DNA of 58,959 nucleotides from a virus: IMG/VR virus record IMGVR_UViG_3300030451_003197, positions 1 to 58,959 of that record; one strand, 5' to 3'. Shown piece by piece: positions 24,934 to 33,512 of this stretch (position 1 is its first letter; each line of letters starts with the position of its first letter). The notes under the pieces were generated by a model. It saw only the letters and a program-made list of their open reading frames with translations, ran no database searches and was not told where the DNA came from. The position numbers and the translations under genes were made by a program.

Positions 24934-25176
24934 ATGGCAGAAGAAGAATCAATTAACAAGGAATTATTAGAGATTATTAAAGCGTTGAGTAGTAAAATAG
25001 AGACTCTAGAAAAAGCAGTATTTTCTCAAGATAATCTATTAATGAAGTCGGGATATGTTGTCGCTGAAACTCCAGTGCCTGTAATAGATAATTCACTAGG
25101 TTCTAGTGTAACTGATGTTAGTAGTTTAGACTGGTCGGATATTCATAAGATGGTAGAGAAGGCAGGTGGTAATTGA
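24934..25176 (+). CDS. Mini-scaffold: coiled coil with C-terminal DWxDIHKMV (80 aa)
   Basis: An N-terminal helix with heptad pattern (about residues 5-38), a Pro/Val-rich linker, then DWSDIHKMV followed by eight residues. The same C-terminal motif ends the protease-scaffold protein at 29832. The layout (coiled coil, linker, capsid-contacting tail) is that of a scaffold cut down to its minimum. Inferred to bind the same capsid site. Its stop overlaps the next start. Confidence 0.75.
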   Translation: MAEEESINKELLEIIKALSSKIETLEKAVFSQDNLLMKSGYVVAETPVPVIDNSLGSSVTDVSSLDWSDIHKMVEKAGGN

Positions 25177-25379
25177 TGACTTGGGATTACTATAATATTG
25201 AAAAAGAAGTCATAAGAAGAGAAACTTCGGGGCCGGAAGTGGAATACGAAACTTATGTGAAATTACTAAACGAAACCTTTGATAAAATGAGAATGCTTCC
25301 TGTTCCAAAAACTAGGGCAGAATTACAACAAAGAATGAGAGCCTTTGATAAATTATTAGAAGAAGAGGGGAGGAATTGA
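25176..25379 (+). CDS. W-tagged protein, MTWDYYNI subclass (67 aa)
   Basis: Begins MTWDYYNIEKEV; ATG at 25176 overlaps the upstream stop. Followed by a single helical domain. Adjacent to the mini-scaffold, so an N-tagged and a C-tagged protein are co-translated here. Confidence 0.75.
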   Translation: MTWDYYNIEKEVIRRETSGPEVEYETYVKLLNETFDKMRMLPVPKTRAELQQRMRAFDKLLEEEGRN

Positions 25380-25380
25380 T

Positions 25381-26034
25381 ATGCCGGAGAGAGTAACTAA
25401 AGAAGAAAGAATCGTAAGTCTTGCTATTGAAAAGGCTAGAAAGGCTAAGGAGATGTTAGCCCTATCTCTAGAAAATAATAGACTACCCGAAGAAGATGAT
25501 TCGGAACATGTTAAAGTTAGCAAGCCTAAAGTTGAAAATGATAAGACTAAGATAGAAAACAATACTGGTACTCATTCCGGATATGGTCTTGGTGGACAAA
25601 CTACTGATAACAAAATTAAGAAGTCTAATCTTCTAAAGATGGAATTGCCTCCTAAACTAAAGGAAGGAGAGGTGAATACTCCGGAGAGAAATAAAAAAAT
25701 CAATGACTGGGCTAACGCTTATGTCCGTGATGTAGAGAGACAATTAGCAGAAAGAGCAAGGACTCATCCTAATTTTGGCTACTTTAGATTTAGGCAAAGA
25801 GGCAGAGTAGCAATGGATGGTGGATATAATCAAGACTTTTCTTATGGACAATTGGCTAATCATATCAAGAATTTTATGAAAGATATGGAGTATGGTACTA
25901 CTGGCACGGCATACAATAACAAAAATAGTTATCTACAAATGGCTAAGATTCCAAATAATGTTGTAGCCACATTGCAAGAAAGTTCTTCTTTTATTAGAGA
26001 ATTTGATAATTATATGGATAGTCAAGGCTATTGA
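25381..26034 (+). CDS. Hypothetical head-module protein (217 aa)
   Basis: ATG after GGGGAGGAATTGAT. N-terminal charged helix, a flexible Thr/Gly/Asn-rich middle, then a compact C-terminal part rich in Y, F and N (NFGYFRFRQRGR, YGTTGTAYNNKNSY). No recognised family. Encoded between mini-scaffold and ligase. Confidence 0.7.
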   Translation: MPERVTKEERIVSLAIEKARKAKEMLALSLENNRLPEEDDSEHVKVSKPKVENDKTKIENNTGTHSGYGLGGQTTDNKIKKSNLLKMELPPKLKEGEVNTPERNKKINDWANAYVRDVERQLAERARTHPNFGYFRFRQRGRVAMDGGYNQDFSYGQLANHIKNFMKDMEYGTTGTAYNNKNSYLQMAKIPNNVVATLQESSSFIREFDNYMDSQGY

Positions 26035-26047
26035 TTCGGTGACTCAC

Positions 26048-28582
26048 ATGAAGTTGAGTACCATTGAGAAGGATAAGCAACCTTCTGAAGAAATACTTCG
26101 ACTATTTGAAAAGGTTAGAGTAGCATATCTTTCCGCTAGAGCAGACCCTTCTGAATATGGGGGTCGCTGGAGAAATGCTATTGAAATGGTAAAAACTTCT
26201 TTTGAAGAAATAGATGCGACTAGTAATGAGTTAAAGGATTATGTTGATGAAGAATTACTGGATTCTAAAGAAAGCAAAGACCCTCTATCTAATCAAGCCA
26301 AAAGACTCTATGAAGGAATAAAGGCTCTAAGATATTCTTCTGATTTAGTAGACGACCCATTCGCTAAAAGATTTAGAGGAAAGGTGTTAGAGTCTTTATT
26401 AGAAAGTCCGGAGAACATGGTTAAGTTTGTACATTATGCTTTACGACACGACGATAAGGCACTTCCTAGAGAAGTCTATTCAATTAAAGATATGAATGTA
26501 GATGATATTACTGTTGGTCTAAAGGGATTAGATTTAGAACCAGCCGATGTCGCCCTATACATAATAGAACATTATGGTGATGGAAAGGATTCTAAAAAAG
26601 TAGAAGCCAAAGTTAAAACTGCAATGGATATGCTAGAACTGTTAATGTTGTCTAGATATGAACAGAATGACTTAGACGAATTAAAAGACATAGATGGATT
26701 AGAGGAAACAGAAGAATCTAAGAAATCTAATTCAATTAAAAAATCAAAAGAAGAAAAGGCACTACCGGATTTCATCGTACCAAACAAACCAATGTACAGA
26801 ATCTTTGATATTGAAGATATTAATGAATTAAAAGGATTTAGTGGGGATTGGTTCGTACAGGAAAAATATGATGGTATGAGAATACAACTACAAAAGATTG
26901 ACAATAGTGTTAAGATTTATTCCTATAATAAAAAAGACATTACTGATAAGTGCAAAGATATTGTTTCTGAATTAAAACAAAAACAATTCGGAAGTTGTAT
27001 ATTAGATGCAGAATTAATTTTATTTGATGGAGAAGAAGCATTACATAGAGCAGATACTATTGCTCATGTATTCAAGAATAAATACAAAGATGCAACATTG
27101 AAATGTCATGTGTTTGACATTATGCGACACAATGAACAGAATCTACTAGATGAAGAATTAAGTGATAGAATGACTATTCTTTTCAACAACTATTCTATGC
27201 ACTCTTCGGATTTACTAAACTTTCCATCAAAGAAAGATACTAGACAAGCAGATAATCTAAAGGATATTGAAGAGTATTCTAAGAAGATAATGGAGATGCC
27301 AACTTCAGAAGGTGTGGTAATTAAAGATGCTACTTCTACTTATTATGTAGGTACAAGAAAGAATCCTAAATGGATTAAGTGGAAGAAGTTTGTAGATTTA
27401 GATGTATTAGTATTAGATAAATCTAAGACTAAGAGTAATTTGTATTCCTATACTTTGGGTATTGGCCCCGTTGAAGAAGAAGGAAAGCACATTCAAGAGT
27501 TTCAAGGAAATAAATATATGAATGTAGGAAAGGCTCTGAATACTAAAGTAAATGTAGATATTGGTAGTATAATTAGAGTAAAGGTTGATGAGGTAAAACA
27601 GGCCGAGGATAGATATACTCTATATTCTGCTAAAGTAATAGAAGTGCCGGAAGTAGATAAACCGGACAAGTTAGTAACTCTTGAATTACTATCACAAGAT
27701 ACTAAGAAATCACTTAACTATTCTATTGAAGGGTTAAAAAAAGGAATAGTATTGACCGACCATATTCATGGAGAAACCACTGTTATTGTTAAGTCTGAGT
27801 TAGATGGATTTACTATTTATGGATTTGAAGAAAACAATCTAATGTCTAAGAATGCACTATTAGATATTGATATGTGGAAATCACAAGTAGAAGAAATAAT
27901 GAAAACTAAAAAGTCTAAATTATTTGTTGCTATCTTTAATCATCTAAAGTCTATGGGTGCTAAGTCTGTAAAAGAGGTTCATAACTTCTTAGTTACTAAA
28001 CATCCATCTTTGTATGAAGATGTATTAGAATCACAATATTCCGACTTAAAGGACTGGGCCGTTAAAAGAGATGGGCTTAATTTTAGTAACAATAAATTAT
28101 TTGCAGACCCTACAAAAATAATTACTGGTAGTGATATACAAAAGCAGTATAAAACTCCTAAAGAATACCAAACAGGCGAGTTTGCTATCTATGTAAGAAA
28201 AGATGACAACTTAAACATAGTAATGAAATTAGGTGATGAGAGTATCAACTGGTTAGTAGATACTGAGAATGAAGAGGAGATATTTGACTTATTTGGCAAG
28301 GCTGGAAAATATCCTGCCGAGGTTGCTAAAACAATTGATAAGGAAACAACTCTAGATAAAGGCACTGTCAAGTTAGGAATACAAAGAGACGGCTATCATG
28401 AATACTTCTTAGAAGGAAACAAGTTTGAAACGAAACTACATATTAGAGTCCTACCTGTCAAAGAAGAGAAGATGTGGCTTGCTTGGACTGGTTATGAACA
28501 AAAACCGGCAGACCTAGAGGGTGACGAAGGAGTTTGGAATATCTATGAAGATGAATTTAGTAGTTTATCTATACCACGATAA
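26048..28582 (+). CDS. ATP-dependent DNA ligase with extra C-terminal domain (844 aa)
   Basis: Seals nicks through a covalent lysyl-AMP. The nucleotidyltransferase motifs are in order: E-K-Y-D-G-M-R at 272-278 (catalytic K273), LDAELILFDG, HVFDIM, EGVVIKD, and WIKWKK (motif V), then an OB-fold region. An N-terminal ~240-residue helical DNA-binding domain precedes them. About 300 further residues after the OB-fold are unusual and unrecognised. Start at 26048; the frame open from 26003 overlaps the upstream gene. Encoded in the head module rather than with replication genes. Confidence 0.9.
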   Translation: MKLSTIEKDKQPSEEILRLFEKVRVAYLSARADPSEYGGRWRNAIEMVKTSFEEIDATSNELKDYVDEELLDSKESKDPLSNQAKRLYEGIKALRYSSDLVDDPFAKRFRGKVLESLLESPENMVKFVHYALRHDDKALPREVYSIKDMNVDDITVGLKGLDLEPADVALYIIEHYGDGKDSKKVEAKVKTAMDMLELLMLSRYEQNDLDELKDIDGLEETEESKKSNSIKKSKEEKALPDFIVPNKPMYRIFDIEDINELKGFSGDWFVQEKYDGMRIQLQKIDNSVKIYSYNKKDITDKCKDIVSELKQKQFGSCILDAELILFDGEEALHRADTIAHVFKNKYKDATLKCHVFDIMRHNEQNLLDEELSDRMTILFNNYSMHSSDLLNFPSKKDTRQADNLKDIEEYSKKIMEMPTSEGVVIKDATSTYYVGTRKNPKWIKWKKFVDLDVLVLDKSKTKSNLYSYTLGIGPVEEEGKHIQEFQGNKYMNVGKALNTKVNVDIGSIIRVKVDEVKQAEDRYTLYSAKVIEVPEVDKPDKLVTLELLSQDTKKSLNYSIEGLKKGIVLTDHIHGETTVIVKSELDGFTIYGFEENNLMSKNALLDIDMWKSQVEEIMKTKKSKLFVAIFNHLKSMGAKSVKEVHNFLVTKHPSLYEDVLESQYSDLKDWAVKRDGLNFSNNKLFADPTKIITGSDIQKQYKTPKEYQTGEFAIYVRKDDNLNIVMKLGDESINWLVDTENEEEIFDLFGKAGKYPAEVAKTIDKETTLDKGTVKLGIQRDGYHEYFLEGNKFETKLHIRVLPVKEEKMWLAWTGYEQKPADLEGDEGVWNIYEDEFSSLSIPR

Positions 28583-28592
28583 TTCCATGATG

Positions 28593-28600
28593 CTTAAATA
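28593..28600 (+). promoter_or_regulatory. TATA-like box before protease-capsid genes
   Basis: CTTAAATA fits the archaeal TATA consensus and lies about 30-37 bases before the protease start, in one of the few real gaps of the operon. It could drive extra expression of protease and capsid. Confidence 0.35.
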
Positions 28601-28629
28601 GTAGAAGTAAATTAGGAGGGATGAAGAAA

Positions 28630-29832
28630 ATGACGATTCTTCTAAAACGGGAAGTAAATGATTTCCAAATACTGAAAAGTGACGAATTAATGATTGGAGG
28701 ATATGCAAGCATAGAAATCGTAGACAAACAAAACGATTTAATCACACTCAAAGCATTAAAGGAAGCAGTAACAAAATATATGGAAAACCCGAAATTCAGA
28801 AATGTAATGACAAATCACTCAAATGTACAAGTTGGAGAAGTTGTAGAATCATATAGAGACAAAACAGGGAGATTATGGAAAACAGAAGTAGATGATGTGG
28901 GCTTCTTTGTAGTAATAAAACTCCGTGATGATATAGAAAAAGCAAAAGAAATCAACCGAGGAATAAGAAAGGGGTCACTAAGAAGTTTTAGTATTGGAGG
29001 ACAAGCGATTCAAAAGGTAAAGAAAAACCATGAAGAATTAGGACAATACAACGAAATTAGTAAATTAGAATTACATGAGGTAACAATCTGCGAAAAGGGG
29101 ATAAATCCGGAAGCGAAATTTGATATTCTAAAACAAGAAAAGAAGGTGAAAGATATGACAAAACTAGAAAAAGCACTTGAGGAACTAGACACTCTATTAG
29201 AGGAAGTCAATTCTTTGAGAAAGGAAGACGAAGACGAAAAGGAGGCTATGCAAATGGTCGAAGAAAAAGAAATGTATGAAAAAGAAGACATGGATGATAA
29301 GATGGCAGACATGGATAAGGAAGACGAAGAGAGCATGGAATACATGGACAACGAAATGAAAGCCGTAGTATCTACATTAGATGGTGCAGGTGTTGAAATC
29401 GGAGAGCCAGCAGACCGTGTGATAATTGAGAACGGAAAGCCAAAGGCTACTGATATGCCAGTTGTAAAGGCATTTGACTCTAACGAGTTTAGTACACTAG
29501 ACCTTTCAGTAGGAAATATCGAGAAGGCTTATGAGGCATTCCGTCAAGAACAACTAGAAAAGTTGGCATACGACAACTTGCAGAAGCAGTTTGAAAACCG
29601 CTTTAACGCAGAAGTTGCTACAAGAGAAGACTTGTTGGCAAAGGCAGAGTACGATGCACAAACAGAAATTGCTTCCCTAAAGGAAGAATTTACACAACTA
29701 AGGAAGTCTCTAACTACTGAGAGAGAAACTATCCTAAAGGCTCAAGAAGAGTCTCAAATCAAACTCCCTTCACTGGATGAAGTTGCAGAAATGGACTGGA
29801 ACGACATTCACAAGATGGTAGGAGGAATTTAA
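28630..29832 (+). CDS. Prohead protease-scaffold fusion with C-terminal DWxDIHKMV
   Basis: Start at 28630 places GGAGG nine bases upstream; ATG 28621 directly abuts it. Residues 1-170 match the HK97-type U35 serine protease: H63 in MTNHSNV, S121 in RSFSIGG, and LHEVTICEKGINPEA in place of the family EVS...P-A-N-x-A. The rest is an acidic, Met/Glu-rich then coiled-coil scaffold ending in MDWNDIHKMVGGI. Protease and scaffold in one chain is known in many phages. The terminal motif resembles the N-terminal tag of the cargo-like proteins. Confidence 0.9.
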   Translation: MTILLKREVNDFQILKSDELMIGGYASIEIVDKQNDLITLKALKEAVTKYMENPKFRNVMTNHSNVQVGEVVESYRDKTGRLWKTEVDDVGFFVVIKLRDDIEKAKEINRGIRKGSLRSFSIGGQAIQKVKKNHEELGQYNEISKLELHEVTICEKGINPEAKFDILKQEKKVKDMTKLEKALEELDTLLEEVNSLRKEDEDEKEAMQMVEEKEMYEKEDMDDKMADMDKEDEESMEYMDNEMKAVVSTLDGAGVEIGEPADRVIIENGKPKATDMPVVKAFDSNEFSTLDLSVGNIEKAYEAFRQEQLEKLAYDNLQKQFENRFNAEVATREDLLAKAEYDAQTEIASLKEEFTQLRKSLTTERETILKAQEESQIKLPSLDEVAEMDWNDIHKMVGGI

Positions 29833-29833
29833 G

Positions 29834-31168
29834 ATGGCAGGTTACATTAACACTATTGCAGATTTGGAAGCACAAACATACGGATTTAGTCTCGGTGGAA
29901 GCAGTAACATGCTTCTAAAGACTGCTGGCGCAGTTACCGGTATTCACGCAGGACACGATGCGGCAACACAAACACAACCAACTAGCGGTATTGCTGGTAA
30001 TCTTTACAATGTTCTTTATGGACAAAAGGTTTGGTCTATGCTAAACCGTGAAGTAAATGCTCTATCAGTTATGGCAAAGAGGCCATATGTTTCAAGTGGT
30101 TGGAGAGTATTGTCAAAAAGACCTGCTGGTGGAACCGGTAACTCTCACGCTTTCTCACAAACAGGTACTGATTTGGCTGGAACAGATGCTCCTAGACTAG
30201 ACCATATTGGTGGTGTACCGGAGAATGCTTCACTTTCTACAAGTGGAGATGGACTAATTGCAATTGCACCGGAATACTCTCTATTGAGTATGTCTCCTAA
30301 GACAATTGCTCATCAGTTTGACTTTAGCGAGTTGGCTATGGAAATGGCACAGATTGATGATGGAATCGGTGACATTAGAGCGCAAATGCGTGAAGATATG
30401 GGTAAGCACCACGCCGAAGCACAGAACCTAATGCTTGTTTCTCCTTTGGAGGCATACCTACAAGCAGATAAGACTAATGCGGCGGCAAACATTGAAAGAA
30501 ACTACACTTCACTTTACAAGGTTATTTCTTCAAATGGTGAATTAGACCAAATGGACACAGACAACTTCCCTGTTTCATCAATCACTAATGACATCAGCGA
30601 AGCATACCACATTTACGGAACAAACCGTGATGATGCTTCTTTCCTAGATGCAACTATTGAGTTTGGTGACGGATATGCAAGTGGAGATTCAAGACCATTT
30701 ACATTGACTCTTTTGAACAAACTCCTAAGAGAACTCCGTGAAAACGGTGGCTCTCCAAAGGTTATTCTAACAGGATATGATACACTACAAACACTTTCTG
30801 ACTTGCTACAGAGCCAAGAAAGATTCATGGACAGAAAGGAAATCGTTCCTACTGTAAATGGTGTTCGTGGAGTAAAGGGTGCAGAAGTAGGATTCAGAGT
30901 TGCAACATACTATGACATCCCACTAATTCCAGTAATCTCAATGCAGAGTACTTCTGCTGACAGTGGCACAATTAGTGACATGCTAGTACTTGACACAGAC
31001 CATATGTGGCTTGCAGTTATGAAGCCAACTCAATACTTTGAAGATGGTATCAGCAACGGAAACCCATTCGGTGTTGGACAACTAGGAAACCGTGCATTGT
31101 ATCGCACAATTGCGGAAGTCGGTTGTTCTTACTTCAAGGGTCAAGGTAAGATGACAAACCTAAAGTGA
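29834..31168 (+). CDS. Major capsid protein (HK97 fold)
   Basis: Directly downstream of the protease-scaffold gene (1 base gap; GGAGG upstream), the usual order. 444 residues. The pattern fits HK97-fold shells: a flexible N-arm, an E-loop region with Gly/Ser repeats, a long helix (SELAMEMAQIDDGIGDIRAQM), and a C-terminal A-domain with VILTGYDTLQTL and LVLDTDHMWLAVM. Codon use is visibly different from neighbours (more AAC, GGT, CGT), as expected for a very highly expressed gene. Confidence 0.88.
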   Translation: MAGYINTIADLEAQTYGFSLGGSSNMLLKTAGAVTGIHAGHDAATQTQPTSGIAGNLYNVLYGQKVWSMLNREVNALSVMAKRPYVSSGWRVLSKRPAGGTGNSHAFSQTGTDLAGTDAPRLDHIGGVPENASLSTSGDGLIAIAPEYSLLSMSPKTIAHQFDFSELAMEMAQIDDGIGDIRAQMREDMGKHHAEAQNLMLVSPLEAYLQADKTNAAANIERNYTSLYKVISSNGELDQMDTDNFPVSSITNDISEAYHIYGTNRDDASFLDATIEFGDGYASGDSRPFTLTLLNKLLRELRENGGSPKVILTGYDTLQTLSDLLQSQERFMDRKEIVPTVNGVRGVKGAEVGFRVATYYDIPLIPVISMQSTSADSGTISDMLVLDTDHMWLAVMKPTQYFEDGISNGNPFGVGQLGNRALYRTIAEVGCSYFKGQGKMTNLK

Positions 31169-31178
31169 GGTGTTTTAA

Positions 31179-31514
31179 GTGACACACACTGTAACAATCG
31201 TAGCCGACCATAAGGGCTTTACCACACCTAGAGTAAGTGGTGACGAATATTTCGTTGATGCAAATATCAACATTACTGCATATGTGCAGAACGGAATTAC
31301 CGTCACCGCTTCCTCTTTAGGACTAGGTAGCATTACGGCGGTTCTAGTAACTGGAGTAGAAGAGGAAACTCATACTGCTCAAGCGGTTCTAACTAGTGCG
31401 GGAGATTATCTTTCTACAACCACTTTCAAACTACTCCTTAACGCAGGTAACGCAGAACAAAGCGGTACTAGTGATGAAGGAATGGTTAGAGTTAGGGTCT
31501 ACGGTAATCTTTGA
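31179..31514 (+). CDS. Probable capsid decoration or stabilising protein (111 aa)
   Basis: GTG start with GAGGTG upstream. Beta-rich with Thr/Val/Ala repeats and no Cys. Its place immediately after the capsid gene and its size fit a head-decoration or cement protein. No family recognised, so the role is by position. Confidence 0.6.
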   Translation: MTHTVTIVADHKGFTTPRVSGDEYFVDANINITAYVQNGITVTASSLGLGSITAVLVTGVEEETHTAQAVLTSAGDYLSTTTFKLLLNAGNAEQSGTSDEGMVRVRVYGNL

Positions 31515-31523
31515 GGTGATTGA

Positions 31524-31871
31524 TTGCCTCAAGTTACCTTAAACCCTCAAGGGAATATTGGAAGATTAGAAACTCCATATGGAAGAATCTCTAAGAGAGG
31601 CCCTATTACTGTTCCAGTAGATTGGGCTTTGATGCGTATTGGTGACGAAAATTTGGTTTTTACCTTTGTTGAAGAAGATAGGAAGGATGTCTTAGAAACT
31701 TCTGATAAGACTTTGGCTATGCTTAGTCGAGTCTTAGGAGAAGATTTGAAGAAGGCATCCGACCTATCTTCTCTTCTTCTTCCTAAAAAGAAGACTCTAA
31801 AGGCTCCAAAGATTACCAAACCTAAGAAATCTAAGGTTGTTGAAGAAGAATCTTTAGCAACTGAAGAATAG
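31524..31871 (+). CDS. Hypothetical virion protein, TTG start (115 aa)
   Basis: TTG start preceded by GAGGTGATTGA, which contains the upstream stop. The N-terminal half is strand-rich (ITVPVDWALMRIGDENLVFTFVE). The C-terminal third is a K/P-rich basic tail (KKKTLKAPKITKPKKSK) ending in acids. Possibly a capsid-associated protein. Confidence 0.65.
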   Translation: MPQVTLNPQGNIGRLETPYGRISKRGPITVPVDWALMRIGDENLVFTFVEEDRKDVLETSDKTLAMLSRVLGEDLKKASDLSSLLLPKKKTLKAPKITKPKKSKVVEEESLATEE

Positions 31872-31883
31872 AGAAAGCGTTAA

Positions 31884-31895
31884 GAGGCTTGCCTC
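31884..31895 (+). other. Short hairpin after capsid gene group
   Basis: GAGGC-TT-GCCTC at 31884-31895 within the 53-base gap. It could mark an mRNA 3' end or processing point downstream of the capsid genes. No T tract follows. Confidence 0.3.
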
Positions 31896-31924
31896 ATAAC
31901 AATCAATCAAGAGGAGACTGAAAT

Positions 31925-32215
31925 ATGCCAACTTGTAGAAGTAGTGGAATACAATCTAGTAGTGCAATAGTGCATTCGGGCAGATGTAAATTAATTAGCA
32001 TTCATGCTCAATTTACAGGTAGTGCTACTACAACAATCAGAGTTTTTGATAATGCTTCTGCGGCTAGTGGAACAGAATTAGCAAGAATTGTTTTTGAAAA
32101 CCCTTCTGAAAGAGTAGAGTATGACATGCACGGTGTTATTGCTCATAATGGATTATATCTAGATATATCCACTGGTAGCGGTACTGGTGCGGCAGTTTCA
32201 GTAGAATTCGCTTGA
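31925..32215 (+). CDS. Small beta-sandwich virion protein (96 aa)
   Basis: ATG after GAGGAGACTGAAAT. Pattern of alternating strands: CKLISIHAQF, TTTIRVFDNASAASGTELA, VIAHNGLYLDIS, AVSVEFA. This layout (D-N-x-S-A-x-S-G-T-x-x-A followed by G-L-Y) is frequent in small phage virion proteins of unknown exact place. Likely head surface or tail accessory protein. Confidence 0.65.
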   Translation: MPTCRSSGIQSSSAIVHSGRCKLISIHAQFTGSATTTIRVFDNASAASGTELARIVFENPSERVEYDMHGVIAHNGLYLDISTGSGTGAAVSVEFA

Positions 32216-32216
32216 G

Positions 32217-32612
32217 GTGATTACCATTCCAGCATTGAACACAGATACTAGACTAGTTATGACTATATTGTTTGTAGGCACTCTAAGTGGTGCTAATGTT
32301 TTTGTCTACGCTAACTTTGGAGTAAGTTTCCCATATACCACATTGGCCCATTCGGTTTTATTTGGTTTGGGAACAATAGGTTCCATTATGGTTATGAAGG
32401 CTATATTTGATTTAGCACTTAACGATAAAATAGAGATGTGGCTTTTAGATAGAAAGATAAAGGCATACTGGGAAAGAAAATCTAGAGATGAGCAACAGAG
32501 ACAGAAGATGAGAGAAAGTGCTAGACAGTACAATACCAACTTCTATCCAAATACTGCTACAACTGAAGAAGTTAATGAAGTAGGAAGTGAATTCTTAGCC
32601 ACACTACAATGA
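32217..32612 (+). CDS. Membrane protein with two transmembrane segments (131 aa)
   Basis: Starts at GTG 32217 inside GAGGTGATT, or at a non-standard codon shortly after; the exact start is uncertain. Two hydrophobic stretches (about residues 13-33 and 43-67) are followed by a charged, helical cytoplasmic-type tail. Membrane proteins are unusual in a head-neck operon. Next to another membrane protein and the GTPase. Confidence 0.65.
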   Translation: MITIPALNTDTRLVMTILFVGTLSGANVFVYANFGVSFPYTTLAHSVLFGLGTIGSIMVMKAIFDLALNDKIEMWLLDRKIKAYWERKSRDEQQRQKMRESARQYNTNFYPNTATTEEVNEVGSEFLATLQ

Positions 32613-32622
32613 GGTGGCTTAG

Positions 32623-32841
32623 ATGGTTTTTGGAGACTTAGTAGGTTTCTCAGATTCTGATTACGCATATAATCAGCAAAGAGCGCACTCTGCTGATATG
32701 TTTTTTATGAAAATGAGAATGTGGTTTTGGGGTACTTGTATTTGCTTATCCTCTTTTTTTATTGGTAATATATTAGGTGTATTTGACATTAATATATTAG
32801 GTTGGATATTAGATACCTTTTGGCATTCATGGGAGGTATAG
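32623..32841 (+). CDS. Small membrane protein (72 aa)
   Basis: ATG after GAGGTGGCTTAG. The N-terminal ~28 residues are polar; the rest is very hydrophobic and aromatic (MWFWGTCICLSSFFIGNILGV and a second weaker segment). Likely one or two membrane passes. Function unknown; could act in entry, lysis or anchoring of the GTPase. Confidence 0.65.
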   Translation: MVFGDLVGFSDSDYAYNQQRAHSADMFFMKMRMWFWGTCICLSSFFIGNILGVFDINILGWILDTFWHSWEV

Positions 32842-32844
32842 TGC

Positions 32845-33507
32845 TTGTCTTTAATGACGGGCTTTGCAATCCTAATAGGAGAAGCAGTCATAGGTTTTTG
32901 GAAGAAAGTACATGCTATTAATTTTGGAGTATATGGTGCAACAATGGTTGGTAAAACTACGCTTAGTAATCAACTGAGGACTAGAGGAGAAGTACCGCAA
33001 ATAACTGAAAGAACGGTTGGTAGACATAGAGCCTCTAGAAAAAGCATCAAAATAGACGGAGAATCTCATACAATAAGAAGTGCTGATATTGGTGGAGAAG
33101 CAATCTATTGGAAAGAATGGGAAAAAGATATGAAAACTCGTAGGCCTAAATATGTCATATTTATGATAGACCATAGACACTTAGATAATAATTCAAACCT
33201 AGACCATCAAGTAGCATGGAAGTTTTTAGTAGACACAATTATTTCTCCTAGATGGTCTGATGGAAAAAAGAAAAGAGATTCAGATTATCCGCTTGCAATC
33301 GGTATTTGGGCTAATAAATATGATTTGTGGGGAGAAAAGTACAAAAGCGAAAAGCCAATAGACAAGCATGAGATATTTGAACCGTTTGCTTATGGGATGA
33401 GGAAATTAAATGATAAAGGAATACCATGTTTCAAGTATATAGTTTCAGCAAAATCAGATTCGGAAATGGTGTATAAAGGAATAACTTCGATGATAAAGGA
33501 CTATTGA
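32845..33507 (+). CDS. Small GTPase with hydrophobic N-terminus (220 aa)
   Basis: All guanine-nucleotide motifs are visible: G1 G-A-T-M-V-G-K-T (31-38), a Thr in the G2 region (54 or 57), G3 D-I-G-G-E (81-85), G4 N-K-Y-D (157-160), and G5 S-A-K (201-203). D-x-G-G recalls Arf-like GTPases, but the catalytic Gln is Glu here, so hydrolysis may be slow. Residues ~3-19 are hydrophobic, suggesting a membrane anchor. TTG start with GGAGGT upstream. A Ras/Arf-type switch inside a virion operon is very unusual; whether it acts in the particle or in the host is unknown. Confidence 0.85.
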   Translation: MSLMTGFAILIGEAVIGFWKKVHAINFGVYGATMVGKTTLSNQLRTRGEVPQITERTVGRHRASRKSIKIDGESHTIRSADIGGEAIYWKEWEKDMKTRRPKYVIFMIDHRHLDNNSNLDHQVAWKFLVDTIISPRWSDGKKKRDSDYPLAIGIWANKYDLWGEKYKSEKPIDKHEIFEPFAYGMRKLNDKGIPCFKYIVSAKSDSEMVYKGITSMIKDY

Positions 33508-33512
33508 TTACT

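Noticed and set aside
31575-31582. CCATATGG as a sixth repeat copy
   Set aside because: It lies inside a coding region without the CAAAGC or CCC..GGGG parts, so it is a chance match.
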